64,000 nucleotides of DNA. It comes from Lucinisca nassula. Its lineage: Eukaryota > Mollusca > Bivalvia > Lucinida > Lucinidae. The stretch is from positions 122,140,045-122,204,044 of the forward strand of contig OY757024.1 of the NCBI GenBank assembly GCA_963580285.1, given 5' to 3'. The notes beneath the pieces are model-generated. The model was not told the DNA's origin. It ran no database searches and was given only the letters and a program-made list of their open reading frames with translations. Made by a program: the position numbers and the translations under genes. The stretch's first letter is position 1, and the number at the start of each line of letters is the position of its first letter. Below, piece after piece: positions 44,831-57,299 of the stretch.

Positions 44831-44861
44831 TATGAATATAATGGTACACTGTTTACATTAG

Positions 44862-45020
44862 AAGTAGAAGTAAAACAAAGATCAGGAATCATTACAATTA
44901 ACTTACTCCACCCATCAAAGATACCAAAGGAAAAGAAACACAAACATGGAGCGACCTGACCATAATGGAAACCTAAACAAAGGAAGGCCATAGGGACAGT
45001 TACTTTCCCACAAAATGGCT
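44862..45020 (-). mobile_element. PLE 3' tail, last 160 bp
   Basis: AGAAGTAAAACAAAGATCAG through CACAAAATGGC. Confidence 0.8.
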
Positions 45021-45129
45021 AAAGTCTGCAAAGGGTATGGAGGTGTCGTCCGATTAGCTTAGTACAAGGTAAAGGTGGTGTGAAAATCAGTACCAGGAAC
45101 CACGCTTTCTCCCCACGGGGCTTTGTTAT

Positions 45130-45515
45130 GTAGACTAAGCCGGCCCATCTCCGTCTGGTGCACTAGGATCTGACCCTCAATGTCCACAAGGTATCCAGAT
45201 AGTGACATACAAACAAGTCAGCTCTGTACTGTCAAAGGGAACCACCGAACAATAAGTCTATCTCTGCTCAGCATCCCCTTGTCTTCACAAGGTATTTCAA
45301 GTTAATGTTACACTGAGCCGGCGTTCTTCCCCGTCTGGTGCACTAGGACCTGACTCTCATGTTCATAAGGTGCCCAGATAGTGACATACAAACAGGTCAG
45401 CTCTGTATTATGAAAGGAAATCACCGACTCATGTCTAGCTTCTGATGCAAACCCTATCCAACAGCCCCTTGTCAACACAAGATATTTCATATTAAAACTA
45501 AACTGAGCTTGTCCC
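45130..45515 (+). repeat. Two-unit tandem repeat, about 180 bp
   Basis: CGTCTGGTGCACTAGGAYCT, AGATAGTGACATACAAACA and CCCCTTGTCWWCACAAG occur twice in order. Two copies of TACCGTCGACCGCA follow at 45,528 and 45,548. Confidence 0.7.
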
Positions 45516-45659
45516 TCGCAAAAAGTTACCGTCGACCGCATGTTATTACCGTCGACCGCAACTTTCTGCGGCAGGTATTTTTGTCGGGTATTCAAACATA
45601 CATATTGATTAATATATGATATCGATTGTATCAGAAGTCAGTAGCTGTACCGAAAATTA

Positions 45660-46027
45660 TTTTATATAATAATACGAATTTATTTATTTATTTATTTACT
45701 CATCATGTGAACACGTCAATATTATTTTATATAGTAAAACTGGGTTTATAGGGATATGCATTACTTTTTGTATTCCTGTTTCTGTAGATTGTTAGCACTC
45801 GTAAGAACCGCCTCGTAGAGGCGTTTGTAAACTACAATTTTTGTTTTGTGTAAAAAATGAGAAAAAAAAATCACTATTTTTCACCATATGTTTCAGTTGT
45901 AAAAATATATATTTATTTGGGAATTCATTTCAACGTCATTTATTTATATATTAATTAACAAATGGAACTGTTTAATTAGTTTCCTTTGTTGCTGTTTTAT
46001 GTATTCTTATCCTAACGATAATAACAG
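45660..46027. mobile_element. FB-4 fragment in AT-rich sequence
   Basis: GTGAACACGTCAATATTA, AAAACTGGGTTTATAGGGA and AACCGCCTCGTAGAGGCG between 45,705 and 45,830. The remainder is unique. Confidence 0.5.
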
Positions 46028-46340
46028 AGGGCCCCGACCATCGGGGCTTGAAGAAATATTTGGGCTGCATGATGCTTCCACGCAGAGCTGAAACCGGCCG
46101 CACACGAGTACTGGTAAAACGCTTAGAGGATCTAAGCCTGCCCATGCAAAGCGGTGCGATTCGGACTGTCCATGCTTATAAACCCTTTTAGTTTCATTGG
46201 GCGGCAGGGCTTGAGATGTCATTTCATCTCAATGTCGAGTAAAAGTCCCACAAAATTGGAAACAACGTCTCCAAAATAACCTTTACAGTGTTGAGGGGAC
46301 GTTAAACTTCAAATCAAACAAAACAAACAAACAAACGATA
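46028..46340 (+). mobile_element. SINE-A, full length with CAAA tail
   Basis: GGCCCCGACCATCGGGGCTT to GGGGACGTTAAACTTCAAAT then CAAACAAAACAAACAAACAA. Confidence 0.8.
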
Positions 46341-46578
46341 ATAAGTCTTGAAGTGGGATGCGAATCGTGAAGCACAACACCCACACACATTAGAAAAAAG
46401 ATACATGTGTTAGCCAAAACAATCCTTGATAAGAACCATGTACCATGCCTTTGTAATTATGAACCCCTCAAACCCCAGTTTTATATAGTAAAACTGGGGT
46501 TTACAGGGGTAAATTATTTTTTTATTATTATTTCTGCTTAAAGACACGGATAGTGGGATTCTTCAGAACTGAGGCGGT

Positions 46579-46877
46579 CATAGCCCCCGCCTATCGGGCT
46601 TGAAGAAATAGAATGGCTGTATGATGCTTCCACGCAGAGCTGAAACCGACCCGCACACGAGTACTGGTAAACAGCTTAGAGGATCTAAGCCTGCCCAGGC
46701 AAAGCGGTGCGAGTCGGACAGTCCATGCTTATAAACCCTATTGGTTTCATTGGGCGACAGGGCTTGAGATGTCATTTCATCTCAATGTCGGGTAAAAGTC
46801 CCACAAAATTGGGAGCAACGTCTCCAAAATGACCTTTACAGTGTTGACGGTGACGTTAAACCTCAAAATCAAACAAA
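46579..46877 (+). mobile_element. SINE-A with 13-bp target-site duplication
   Basis: Flanked by GAACTGAGGCGGT at 46,566-46,578 and 46,878-46,890. The target is the loop of an FB-4 palindrome (remaining parts 46,440-46,565 and 46,891-46,930). This defines the SINE-A unit as about 299 bp. Confidence 0.9.
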
Positions 46878-46890
46878 GAACTGAGGCGGT

Positions 46891-47300
46891 TCTTACCAGT
46901 ACATACAATCTATGTTAAGAGCAGAAATTAAAAAAATATCGGATTTTTTTTTTTTTTTCGGAAAATATTCACATTATGAAAACATTATAAACTTACCTCA
47001 GAAAACACGAATTTTTTTAAAGGAAACATTGTGTATATTTTTTTCTTATTTCTGCTCAAAATATAGATTGTGGGTACTCGTTAGAACCGCCTCATCGAGT
47101 GAGTGGGTGTTTGTTCACGCCACTCCCCTCTAAACGCAAAATTTTATGTAGAGATTAGTGATGTTTACGGAGATATTCATTGTTTTCCTTATTTTTTGCT
47201 CAGAAATATTGATTGTAGGTAATTGTTAAACTCTCATCAACGAGGACGAGGCGGTTCCAATGAGCACTCACAATCTATATTTTGACTAAAATAAGACAAT
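46891..47300 (+). mobile_element. FB-4 pieces (several)
   Basis: Palindrome halves at 46,895-46,930, 47,042-47,100 and 47,205-47,290, with poly-T at 46,945. Confidence 0.55.
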
Positions 47301-47579
47301 TAGGGAACACACATATTGAAAAAGAAAAGACATATTTTAGCACACGGGTGTGTTATGATAGATTTTTAACCAAAAATTATATATAGTCTGCGCAGTTCGC
47401 GCGATTCTACTGCCACTCACGGTGCATGTGGTCACGATCAAAGACTCATTCTGGGAAAATACAGAAATCTGGTTGATCTGATTCTTCGTTGAACAAGGTA
47501 TACCAAAACCGGCCTGTGATTGTAGCCTTAGAAACCTCGCAGATATTTGAAGTTATGTTTTTTTGTTCTTTTTTCTTTG

Positions 47580-47720
47580 TTTTTTTTTTTGTTTTACGGT
47601 CCTTTCAAGATTATTTCACTCATATCGAGCCGATCGTTAATCAGAGGTGGGCGAAAACCGGAGTACCCGGAGAAAAACCACCTGACCGTCCGTTGCATAG
47701 AATTTATGTATCTGGCGCAT
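47580..47720 (-). mobile_element. SINE-E fragment
   Basis: TTTTACGGTCCTTTCAAGAT, GGTGGGCGAAAACCGGAGTA, CCGTCCGTTGCA. The tRNA-like head is missing. Confidence 0.65.
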
Positions 47721-48227
47721 TCAGTGCGTTTAAGCACATCAGACTGACGGTTTGAATGTCATAAATAAGTACTGATGTGGTATACTTTTTTTCAGGATTT
47801 TTATTCTAATTTTACTCATTTTGATCCGTACCAATAGAAGCAGAAAAAAACTATGATTACGCCTTGTTCAACACGAAAACTCGCTTATATAATTTGGCAA
47901 CGCTTAAACACAAATCTGATATAGTAAAACTGGAGTTTACATTAGTATTAACTATTAGGAAGTGTCTCCTGACAACCGGTTGTCAGGAGCATTTTTGCTA
48001 TATAAAATGCTCCTGACAACCGGTTGTCAGGAGCATTTTTGCTATCAAAAATGCTCCTGACAACCAGCAATATTTTTCCAATATAAACTTATAATATTAG
48101 TATTAGTTTAGTTACCTTTTTAGTATTTCATGGTTCTTGATATATGTTTAATGCTTTTTTGTCATTTTTTTAGTATTCAAATGAACTTGATTGAAGTTAA
48201 TTCATGTAATTTTTGTTCAGATTTTTT

Positions 48228-49790
48228 TAGGTCACCAGAGCCAAAGGCTCCGTGGGAGCTTATAGGATAGGCAGTTGTCTGTCGTCGTCTGAAATATGTC
48301 GTCAACTGGCGTCAACACTTTCAAATGACATCTCTACTGAAGCCCCTAAGCTGATTTGACCCAAATTTTATCTGTAGCATCCTTGGGCTGGGGGATTGAA
48401 AGTTTATGTTTTAAGCTCACCGTCACATAGAGACAAGTGAGCTTTTGGGATCACCTTTTGTCCATTGTCCGTGCATCCATCCATGCGTAAACACATCTCC
48501 TCCTAAACCCCTGATCGGTTTTGACCAAACTTCACAGTAATGATCCTTAGGTGGTGCCCTTTCAAAGTTGTTCAAATGGTTCTGGTCCGTTGCACATCTA
48601 GGTCACATGAACCAAAAATAGATTTTTTTCACCGAAAACTTAAAAAAATATATATTCTTCTCTGAAACCACAAGGCCCAGGTCTTTGATATTTGGTTTGA
48701 AGCTTTAACTAGTGGACCCAAGAATGTTCAAATTATAGTGCTGGGGCCAAAAATGCCACTGCCCTGGGGCCCTTTGGTTTTATATGGGCTTACATGTATA
48801 TAGGGAAAATCTTTAAAAATCTTCTTCTCTGAAACTGCAAGGTCCAGGTCTTTGATATTTGGTATGAAACTTCATCTTGTGGACCTCTACCAAGGTTGTT
48901 CAAATTATAGCCCTGGGGCAAAAAATGCCCCAGCTCCGGGGCCCTTTGGTTTTACACAGACTTGTATATATAAAGGGAAAATCTTGAAAAATCTTCTCTG
49001 AAACCACAAGGCCTAGGTCTTTGATATTTGGTGTGAAATTTTATCAAGTGGACCTATATCAAGATTGTTCAAATTATAGCCCTGAGGCCATAAATGTCCC
49101 CGCCCCGAGACCCTTTGGTTTTATATTGAGTTATATAGGGACATCTTTAAAAATCTTCTTCCCTGAAATTGCAAGGCCCATGTCTTTGATATATGGAGCT
49201 TCATCTAGTGAACCTCTACAAAGATTGTTCAAATTATAGCCCTCTGGGCCACAAATGTCCCGCCCCGGGACCTTTTGGTTTTAAATGGGCTTATATAGAG
49301 ACAATCTTTGAAAATCTTCTCTGAAACCACAAGGCCCAGGTCTTTGATATTTGGTGTGAAGCTTCATCTGGTGGACCTGTATCAAGATTGTTTAAATTAT
49401 AACCCTTAGGCCAAAAATGCCCCCGCCTCAGGGCCATTTGGTTTTACATAGGCTTATGTAGGGAATATCTTTAAAAAAAAATCTTCTCTGAAACTGCAAC
49501 CCCCCAGGTCTCTGATAGTTGGTGTGTAGCTTCATCTAGTAGACCTTTACCAAGATCGTTCAAATTATAGCTTTGGTTGATATTTGGTATGAAGCGCTTC
49601 ATATAGTGGACCTTTACCAAGATTGTTCAAATTATAGCCTTTGTTGATATTTGGTATGAAGCTTCACCTTTTTAGACGTCCCTCAAAATTATGCACATTA
49701 AGCCCTGGGATCAATAATGGCCCTCCCCGGGACTCACTTGTTACTCTATGAATAAGGTGAGCGATCCAGGGCCATCATGGCTGTCTTGTT
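48228..49790 (+). repeat. Interspersed element with about 166-bp tandem units
   Basis: Lead-in AGCTCACCGTCACATAGAGA..GTGAGCTTTTGGGATCACC at about 48,414. Six units follow, marked by CTCTGAAACCACAAGGCCC at 48,660, 48,827, about 48,995, 49,162, 49,319 and 49,485. Each contains TTCAAATTATAGCCCTGGGG and CCCTTTGGTTTTA. The end is GGTGAGCGATCCAGGGCCAT. A short hairpin (GGGCCATCATGGC) near the 3' end is reminiscent of Helentron-type elements. Confidence 0.65.
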
Positions 49791-50763
49791 TATGAAAATC
49801 GGCTCATTAGTTTGGTTGCTATGGAAACTTATAGATTCCATAGACTTATAATGGGGAAAATTGAAAATGGCATTTACTGCCAAGCCTCTGCATATATTTT
49901 GACAATACTTTCATAAAAATGTTCCTTAGGCAATCTATTATCTGATCTATCTACTACCCTATAAACAGGGTATGACAATGATTTTAGGCCTACTGCTCAT
50001 TTTGATTGGTTGATGAAAAAAATAGAAAAAAAAAATACTTAAAAAATCATCTCCTCAAAAATCATAAGCTCTAGGAGGCAGTGACTTTAAGAAAATATTC
50101 ACCATAATTATTTGCCTTTACAGATTTTTTTTTTATGAAATTCAGCCATTTAGATAGTTACTGTGGCAACTTAGATTTTCCATAGACTTATAATGAGGAA
50201 AATTGAAAAATGACATTTACTGTCAAACCTTTGCTGATATTTTGCCAAACTTTCATAGAAATTTTCCTTCAGTAAACTTCATCATCATCATCATCAACGG
50301 ATTTTTGATTAACGTGCAGGTACAGGGGCAACGTCCACACAAGTGGGCCCCCTTCCAGGTAGCTGGCTTGCTGCACGCATGGCAGATCTTACACCAGATC
50401 TCCAGGCTTGTCTATCATGAGGATCGATAGCAGAGAGCTTCTCTCAGCCATATGCTTTTATGTCAACTTGGGCATTCCCGAGGTTGTGCCGGGGCCATGT
50501 CTCACCCCCTCCACTTCATAAAATGCCATTTATCTCAGAAACCATTCAGATCCCCACCCCTTAACCATGCCACACCCCCCATCCACTCCATAAAAGGCTG
50601 AATATCCCAGAAACCTTACAGATCCTCTCCCCTAAACCATATATAGTCTTGTCCCTTATGATAAGTGGGATTCAGTAACACCAACCTGGGGGTCCCCCAG
50701 GATGTGCCTGGGCCATGCCCACCCCCCTCCACTTCATAAAAGGCCCAATATTCCAGAAACCTT

Positions 50764-51065
50764 ACCGGCCCCCGCCCATAGGGGCTTGAAGAAATGTATG
50801 GGCTATATGATGCTTCCGCGCAGATATGAATTCTGCCCGCACACTAGTACTGGTAAACCCCTCAGAGGATCTAAGCCTGTCCAGGAACCGCGGTGCGAGG
50901 CGGACCGTCCAGGCTAATTAACCCTATTGGCTTCATTGGGTGACCGGGCTTGAGATGTCATTTCATCTCAGTGTCCGGTTACAAAAAAGTCCCACAAAAT
51001 TGGAAGCAACGTCTCTAAAATGACCTTTACAGTGATGACGGGGACGTTAAACCTCAAAACAAAAA
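50764..51065 (+). mobile_element. SINE-A inside FB-5
   Basis: GGCCCCCGCCCATAGGGGCT to GGGGACGTTAAACCTCAAAA. The flanks AACCTTAC/GAAACCTTAC show the host sequence resuming. Confidence 0.8.
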
Positions 51066-51807
51066 ACTAGAAACCTTACAGATCCCCCCTAAACCATATT
51101 TATTCTTGTTCTTTATGATAAGACACATTCAGTAACACCAACCTAGAGGTCACCAGGGGCGTGCCCGGGCCATGCGGCACCCCTCAACTTCACCAAAGAC
51201 CACACACCTGAGAAACAGTTTAGAGCCCCGACCCTAAACCATATATATTTTTGTTCTTAATTATAAGACCCAATCAGTGACATCAGCATACCGCCCTGGG
51301 GGTGCCAGGGGCCATGCCCCACCCCTTAACTTCATTAAAAGCAATATATCTCAGAAACTGTTCAGATACCCACCCCTTAACCATATAAAAAATTATATTC
51401 TCTAAAAGGGAATTGATGACATGTTTTTTCCATAGCTCTCAAGTGAAATTGACCCTATATTTATTTGGTATTTATTTTCAGTATTAAATAAAACATTAAA
51501 ATCTGTAAGTACCATATGTTTTTTCTCTTTAATTTTCAATCCAGTAGTTATGTTAAAATACCAGAGAAGACAAAAAATATTAAACACATTGTATCAAGAA
51601 ACTAAAAATACTGTGTTAAGTATCCAAAATAATGCAAATACAGCAGGCTTTTATTGGAAAAATATTGCTGGTTGTCAGGAGCATTTTTGATAGCAAAATG
51701 CTCCTGACAACCGGTTGTCAGGAGCATTTTACACAGCAAAAATGCTCCTGACAACCGGTTGTCAGGAGACGCAGCCTAACTATTATCCTTATTGCTAATT
51801 AAAAACA

Positions 51808-52170
51808 TCATTACGCAAACACGCCTATACAAATGCATTGACACCTTTATCGCCGAAAAATATGAAAATTTTAAGATGAAAAATTGTGATTATTTTCTTA
51901 TTTTTGCTAAAAAAAATAGATTGTGGACACTCGTTAGAACCGCCCCATCGATGCGGTTCTAACGAGTACCCTCAATCTTTATTTTAGAGCAGAAATAAGG
52001 TATACCCCCGGAAACCCCAGTTTTACTATATAAAAGTGGGGTTAAAGGGGGTCAAAATTATATAGGCGTGTTTTCGTGATGAAATTCTGGGTACTCGTTA
52101 GTACCGCCTTGCCAAGGCGGATCTAACGAGTACCCACAATCAATGTTTTGAGCAGTAATAAGGTATATAT
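51808..52170 (-). mobile_element. FB-4 MITE, full length, plus a second palindrome
   Basis: ATTACGCAAACACGCCTATA to TATAGGCGTGTTTTCGTGAT (51,809-52,081), then another GGTACTCGTTAGTACCGCCT/AACGAGTACCCACAATC palindrome. Confidence 0.75.
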
Positions 52171-53117
52171 CAGATTTTTTGTCTGAATTTTTTAATTTAT
52201 TTATTCTATTTTTTTTATTATTATATTTTTTGGTGGTAAAACAGTGAATATATTTGAATATAATTGATAATATATCTGAATGACTATAAAGTTTAGAATT
52301 AAACCAGCAAAGTATTAAAATTTTGCTGTTTTTCATTTTCTTAAATCCATAAAGCTTGAGATATATTTCACCAAAATCATATTTAAAATATACTCACATA
52401 TTTCCATTCTGTTCCAAGGGCTGTCTTGGGTTTTCTTTTTACGTTTGTTACGCATTAATGCCTAGTAGATCCTTTTTAGCCATTTTACGAATGACTTCTA
52501 CATTTCACAAATTTTAATCAGGTGTAAATATTAAATGCGTATGCTTTAAGCCAACAGTTTAGACCCTGATGACGCTAGGCCTTTAAGATATGTGGTGTGA
52601 TCTGGGTCTATACTATTTGGAAAATTCCTTTTCAGTGCGCCAGCCATTAATAGGTTTTAAAATTCCATTTCCCGCGACAGAAAGATATCGCTATCTACCC
52701 TGATTTTAATATCCTTTACTTTCAACTGGTAAGAAGCAAGTGAGCCATTTGGCAATCATTTATAAGATCAAAACATATTCGCATTGTCCTTATCTCATTT
52801 GTGCATATATGATATTTAGTGACAGCATGGAGCCTTTGAAGTGTCGGTGCCATAAAACCCCCTAAGCATATATTACACCTGGTGTATATCACATGGCCTA
52901 ATACCCATCACGGTCTTTAAGAATTGAGCCTTATCATGTGAAAACCTGTGTTGCGTCTATGCGAACACCGACCACGCCTTGCTCATCAGCGCAGTCTGAT
53001 TAGCCTTTTTGGTGCCTGGTTTGTATCTTACCAATGTCCTTGCGTCTGCCTGATCCTATCTAGCAGGAAGCCACGAAGATATATATTTTTTTCGCGACAA
53101 TTCGCAATCAATAGAGC
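52171..53117. other. No gene recognised
   Basis: AT-rich at first, unique later. A single ACAGTTTAGACCCTGATGACG block at 52,553 resembles the 102-bp array unit. Confidence 0.4.
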
Positions 53118-53290
53118 CTTGGGACGGGTACGCGCCTCCGTGACCTAGTCGGGTCATCTAAAGGGTTCTCTGAGCTGTGGTTCGGCCCTCGCTCAGGTCA
53201 AATGTGAGGCGACAAGTTTTGCAGCAGTAGGTGAGGTGGTTTTCTTCCCGGATACTCCGGTTTTTTCCCACCTCTGAATAACAAGGAAAA
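53118..53290 (+). mobile_element. SINE-E
   Basis: GCGCCTCCGTGACCTAGTCG, degraded B box GTGGTTCGGCCC, body ending in the complement of the GAAAACCGGAGTACCCGG block. Confidence 0.65.
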
Positions 53291-53486
53291 GCACAATTAT
53301 GCAATGGAAATTTTGCCACAATCAATTCGACAGAGAAAATGGTCTTCTACCTTATTTAACACGTTTCAGCGGCGTGAACGGGTTTTGACTTGACTTGATA
53401 GATTTTGTAAGGTAATCGAGATAGGGGCTACCCCCATCTAACAGGTGAACGGGTTTTATAAGACATTTTATCTTTTATAACTATTT

Positions 53487-53765
53487 ACTGGGTAGCTCAG
53501 TCGGAGGACGGGGGTTCGATGCCTGCCGGGGTCGCAACATTCTTTTGCGGAGATTGATAATGAAATCTTTTCTACAGTCACTCGTTCCCTGCCGCAGATT
53601 CAAGAAGGGCAGTTGTCAGTTTCTTGCGAAATAATGTGCACTGTATTGGTTAACCGCTTACGTATAAGTCTGTTCAGGAAGAGTGTGGATAATTAAACCG
53701 GCCGGCTAAAATGACCCAAATAGTGTTTATTGGGCGGTTAAACTCCATTACAAACAAAACAATGT
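53487..53765 (+). mobile_element. SINE-B
   Basis: TGGGTAGCTCAGTCGGAGGA, B box GGTTCGATGCC, tail GGGCGGTTAAACTCCATTAC then AAACAAAACAA. Confidence 0.8.
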
Positions 53766-53959
53766 GATTTTAGCGAACATTTCTTTTACATTATTGCATA
53801 CTGGCGTTGGTGATACAGCCAAACAATGATATGTCTATGTAAAATTTTTGTATATTTGCATGCATTTAAGTGCGCGTCTCGTAAGCTGGTTACCCAGTTG
53901 AATGTCTTCATTGAAAAGTTGATCTTTTAGCTTGTATATTGTTATACAGACATGTGACC

Positions 53960-54225
53960 GGTCCCTGCTGAAGAAATAGATTCGACTGCATGATGCTTCC
54001 ACGCAGAGCTGAAACCGACCGCACTTTAGTACTAGTAAACCACTAAGAGGTTCTAAGCTTGTCCAGGAAATGTGGCGCTAGTCGGTCCATGAAAATAAAC
54101 CCTATTTGTTTCATTGGACAGCAGGGCTTGGAAAGTCATTTTATCTCAACGTCGGGTAAAAGTCCCAAATGGCATATACAGTGTTGGCGGGGACGTTAAC
54201 CCTCAAATCAAACAGACAAAACTGA
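53960..54225 (+). mobile_element. SINE-A
   Basis: GGTCCCTGCTGAAGAAATAG to GGGGACGTTAACCCTCAAAT and AAACAGACAAAAC. Followed at 54,250 by (CTTA)n. Confidence 0.75.
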
Positions 54226-55135
54226 CCTTCGCCATATTAATAAAATACTTACTTACTTACTTACACATGTAACAATTTACAATCGGCTCGAATTAGTGAA
54301 TTAATTTTGAAAAGGCCGTTTAAAAAATCGCATTCAGTACCCACACATAAGAATTCTTCATGCTTAACATAAAATAATAAAACCTAGAGGATTTTATCAA
54401 TTTACCCGTAAATGACACTGAAATCTTCTACCCAATGAGTTTGGAGTGGCCCAATGTTTATTCTAGGAGTGTCACGTTTGTTTTCTTTGTGAAAAGTTTT
54501 ACAAAAATGTATGTGCTCTAAGTAAGCGGTGTAAGCCCAGATAAGACGCCTGGTTTTGTGGCTTCAGATCTGGGTAAACACTGCAAATTCCCCCAAAATG
54601 GGACGCGAGGTGTATACGGGTTAACATTTTGTTTACGCCAAAGAAAAAAAAAAAAGAATAAATATGAAAAATTAGAATGAATGCTTTGAACAGACCTAAT
54701 AAAAGTTTTGGCCGAATTAATGCTTTGACTTAAAAAAAAAAGAAGTTCTGGTTCCCGTGAGACAGCAAACCCCAGATCTTATTGGATAAGTGTCTGTATT
54801 AATCCGCCAGTTGGTGGTTCGATTACGTATTGTCCAAAAGCCCCGCCTTCTTTGTCGTGAACAGAGATGTAAATCGAGCCCCAGAGGCGCAAATCTGAAA
54901 TAAACCTCACGCTAACAAGCCCACGCAGCAATTTGTTTTATTCAGGTGAAAAAAAAGATGATGGTCTGTTTTAGAAAGTATGTACCGTTAGCTATCCAAA
55001 GACTGACTAGACTAGATCCAAAGACTGACTTATGACACTTCGCTGGTCCTTCTCTTCAAAAACTCCATATTTCACATCTGTAAAGTTTGTCCCCCACCAT
55101 ATCCCTACCATCCAACTTAACATCATAGAGTTATT
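54226..55135. other. No gene recognised
   Basis: Unique sequence with A-runs at 54,640 and 54,730. No supported feature. Confidence 0.45.
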
Positions 55136-55428
55136 GTTTGTTTGAGGTTTAACGTCCCCGTCAACACTGTAAAGGTCATTTTGGAGACGTTGCTTCCAAT
55201 GTTGTGGGACTTTTACCCGACATTGAGATTAAATGACATCTCAAGCCCTGTCGCCCAATGAAAGCAATAGGGTTTATAAGCATGGACGGTTCGATACTCG
55301 CACCGTTTTTTGGGGCAGGCTTAGGTCCTCTGAGCGGTTTACCAGTACTTGTGTGCGAGTCGGATTCAGCTCTGCTTGGAAGCATCATGCCGCGCATCTA
55401 TTTCTTCAAGCCCCGACAGGCGGGGGCC
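55136..55428 (-). mobile_element. SINE-A
   Basis: Antisense, TTTGAGGTTTAACGTCCCCG to AAGCCCCGACAGGCGGGGGC. Confidence 0.8.
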
Positions 55429-55474
55429 GCATCATAGATTTAAGATTTAAACGGGGCTTAAAATAAACAGACAA

Positions 55475-56111
55475 ACAAAAAAAAAAAAAAAAAAAAAAAA
55501 AAAAGAAAGGAAAAAGAAAAGAAAAATGCAAAACAAGGTAACACTGTTCCTTGATAAGATAAGTTTCGACTGATTTTTTTTCTGAAAGTAACGACAGTCT
55601 ATTACGAGAACACGCCTATTCAAGTATATTAAAAATTTACTTCCCAAAAATGAAAATTTTCAGATGACATTAGGAATATATGTCCGTAAGACAAAATGGC
55701 GTCCAACATGGTGTTTCTAGGAAAATGATAAATATTAGGTAAAATTCTTTATTATTTCTACTTTCAACATAGATTGCGGGTGCTCGTTTGAAACGCCTCA
55801 ATGAGGCGGTTCTAACAAGTACCCACAATCTACGTTTTTGAGCTAAAATAAGGCAGATAATGTTTACCCCCGTAGACCCCACTTTTCTCTATATAAATTC
55901 GGGTTTAGGGGTCTTCGTTTCACGAATTGTTATCGTGAGGACAAATTTTATATTTTTCATATTGTTGCTCAGAACTTAGACTGCGGGAACTCGAAACGGC
56001 CCACAATTTATGCTTTTGAGCAAAAAATTGGAAAAATTATGTATACCCCTGTAAACCGAATGTTTACTAAAAGTTTGGTTTAAGGGATCAAAATTATAAA
56101 AGCGTGTTTTC
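55475..56111 (-). mobile_element. Poly-A run and two FB-4 elements
   Basis: Run of about 25-30 A at 55,478-55,504. FB-4 at 55,597-55,915 (TATTACGAGAACACGCCTAT; GAAACGCCTCAATGAGGCGG) and a degraded one at 55,940-56,111 ending AAAGCGTGTTTTCG. Confidence 0.7.
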
Positions 56112-56420
56112 GTTTTGTTTGTTGCTTTGATTTGAGGTTTAACGTCCCCGTCAACACTGTAAATGTCATTTTGGAGACGTTGCTTCCAATTTTGTGGGAC
56201 TTTTCCCCGACATTGAGATGAAATTACTTCTCAAGCCCTGTCGCCCAATGATACCAATAGGATTAATTAGCATGGACGGTCCGCCTCGCACCGCAGTTTC
56301 TGGACAGGCTTAGATCCTCTAAGCGGGTTATCAGTACTAGTGTGCGGGCCGGATTCAGCTCTGCGTGGAAGCATCATGCAGCCCATATATTTCTTCAAGC
56401 CCCTATGGGCGGGGGCCGAG
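56112..56420 (-). mobile_element. SINE-A
   Basis: Antisense, full length, ending AAGCCCCTATGGGCGGGGGC. Confidence 0.8.
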
Positions 56421-56469
56421 AGGCGTGTCTTAATGAAAAAGTAGACAATGCATTAACAGTCCTTCGAGA

Positions 56470-56900
56470 GTTTATGACTCATTACGAAAATATGCCTATA
56501 CAAATTCATTGTAAATTTTACCGCCGAAAAAAAAAAAAAAAAAAAAAACACGAAAATTTTAAGATGAAAAAAAAATGTGATATTATTTCTTATTTCTGCT
56601 CTTAAATATAGATTTTGTGTACACGTTACAACTGCCTCACGGAGGTGGTTCTAACGAGTACCCACTGTCTATATTTAGACCAGAAATAAGAAAAATAATA
56701 TTTACCCCTGTAAACCCCAGCTTGACTAAATAAAAGTGGGGTTCAAGGAGTCAGAATTATATAGGCGTGTTTTCATGATGGTATACAATTTTGTTTGTTC
56801 GTTTGAAGTGAGGTTTCACATCACTTGTCAACACGGTTTTAGCTCTGCGTGGAAACATTATGCAGCCCGATCTATTCCTCCAAGCCCCAACGGGCGGTGT
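56470..56900 (-). mobile_element. FB-4 MITE followed by a deleted SINE-A
   Basis: FB-4 from ATTACGAAAATATGCCTATA to TATAGGCGTGTTTTCATGAT (56,478-56,780) with an A-run at 56,527. SINE-A ends joined around an internal deletion at 56,795-56,900. Confidence 0.7.
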
Positions 56901-57299
56901 CCAGGCTATATTAAATGAATAAATAATTTTCAGATGATACATTGTGATATTTTTCTACTCAAACCATAAATTGTGTGTCCTCATAAGTGCGGTTGTACCA
57001 AGTAGCCACAACGTTCGTTTGTCAGATAGCAACAGAGTTCGTCTGTGCTTGGTGGGGAAGGCAAGTTATTAACAACAAAATTTAAATTTTACAGATTTTC
57101 ACCAAACATTTTCTTTGTAAAAGGGCTATATTCTGCAACAGAAGGTCGGGTGGTTTTCTCAGGCTACTCTAGTTTTCGGCCAACTCTGATTAGATATTTA
57201 ATATGAACACTCGTTTAATGTGTTTTTGCAGTTTAAAAATATGAGTCAATTTGCAGTTTTTGCCCCCAAAAGCCATTTCCTTAGGTAAAACAGCTAAAC

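Larger units (their letters stand above)
47958..51776 (+). mobile_element. FB-5: 3.8-kb foldback DNA element with palindromic terminal repeats
   Basis: Terminal inverted repeats of about 125 bp (47,958-48,082 and 51,652-51,776) are each built from two complete palindromes CTCCTGACAACCGG/CCGGTTGTCAGGAG and a half copy ending CCAGCAATATTTTTCC. They are flanked by a 9-bp direct repeat TAACTATTA (47,949-47,957 and 51,777-51,785). Looser similarity continues further inward. Inside are a satellite-bearing repeat (48,228-49,790) and a SINE-A (50,764-51,065), and no transposase, so it is non-autonomous. The 9-bp duplication and long TIRs suit Mutator-like elements. Confidence 0.85.

Noticed and set aside
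48656..49500. CRISPR-like array of spaced repeats
   Set aside because: Units are contiguous, diverged and about 166 bp long, in a eukaryotic repeat context.
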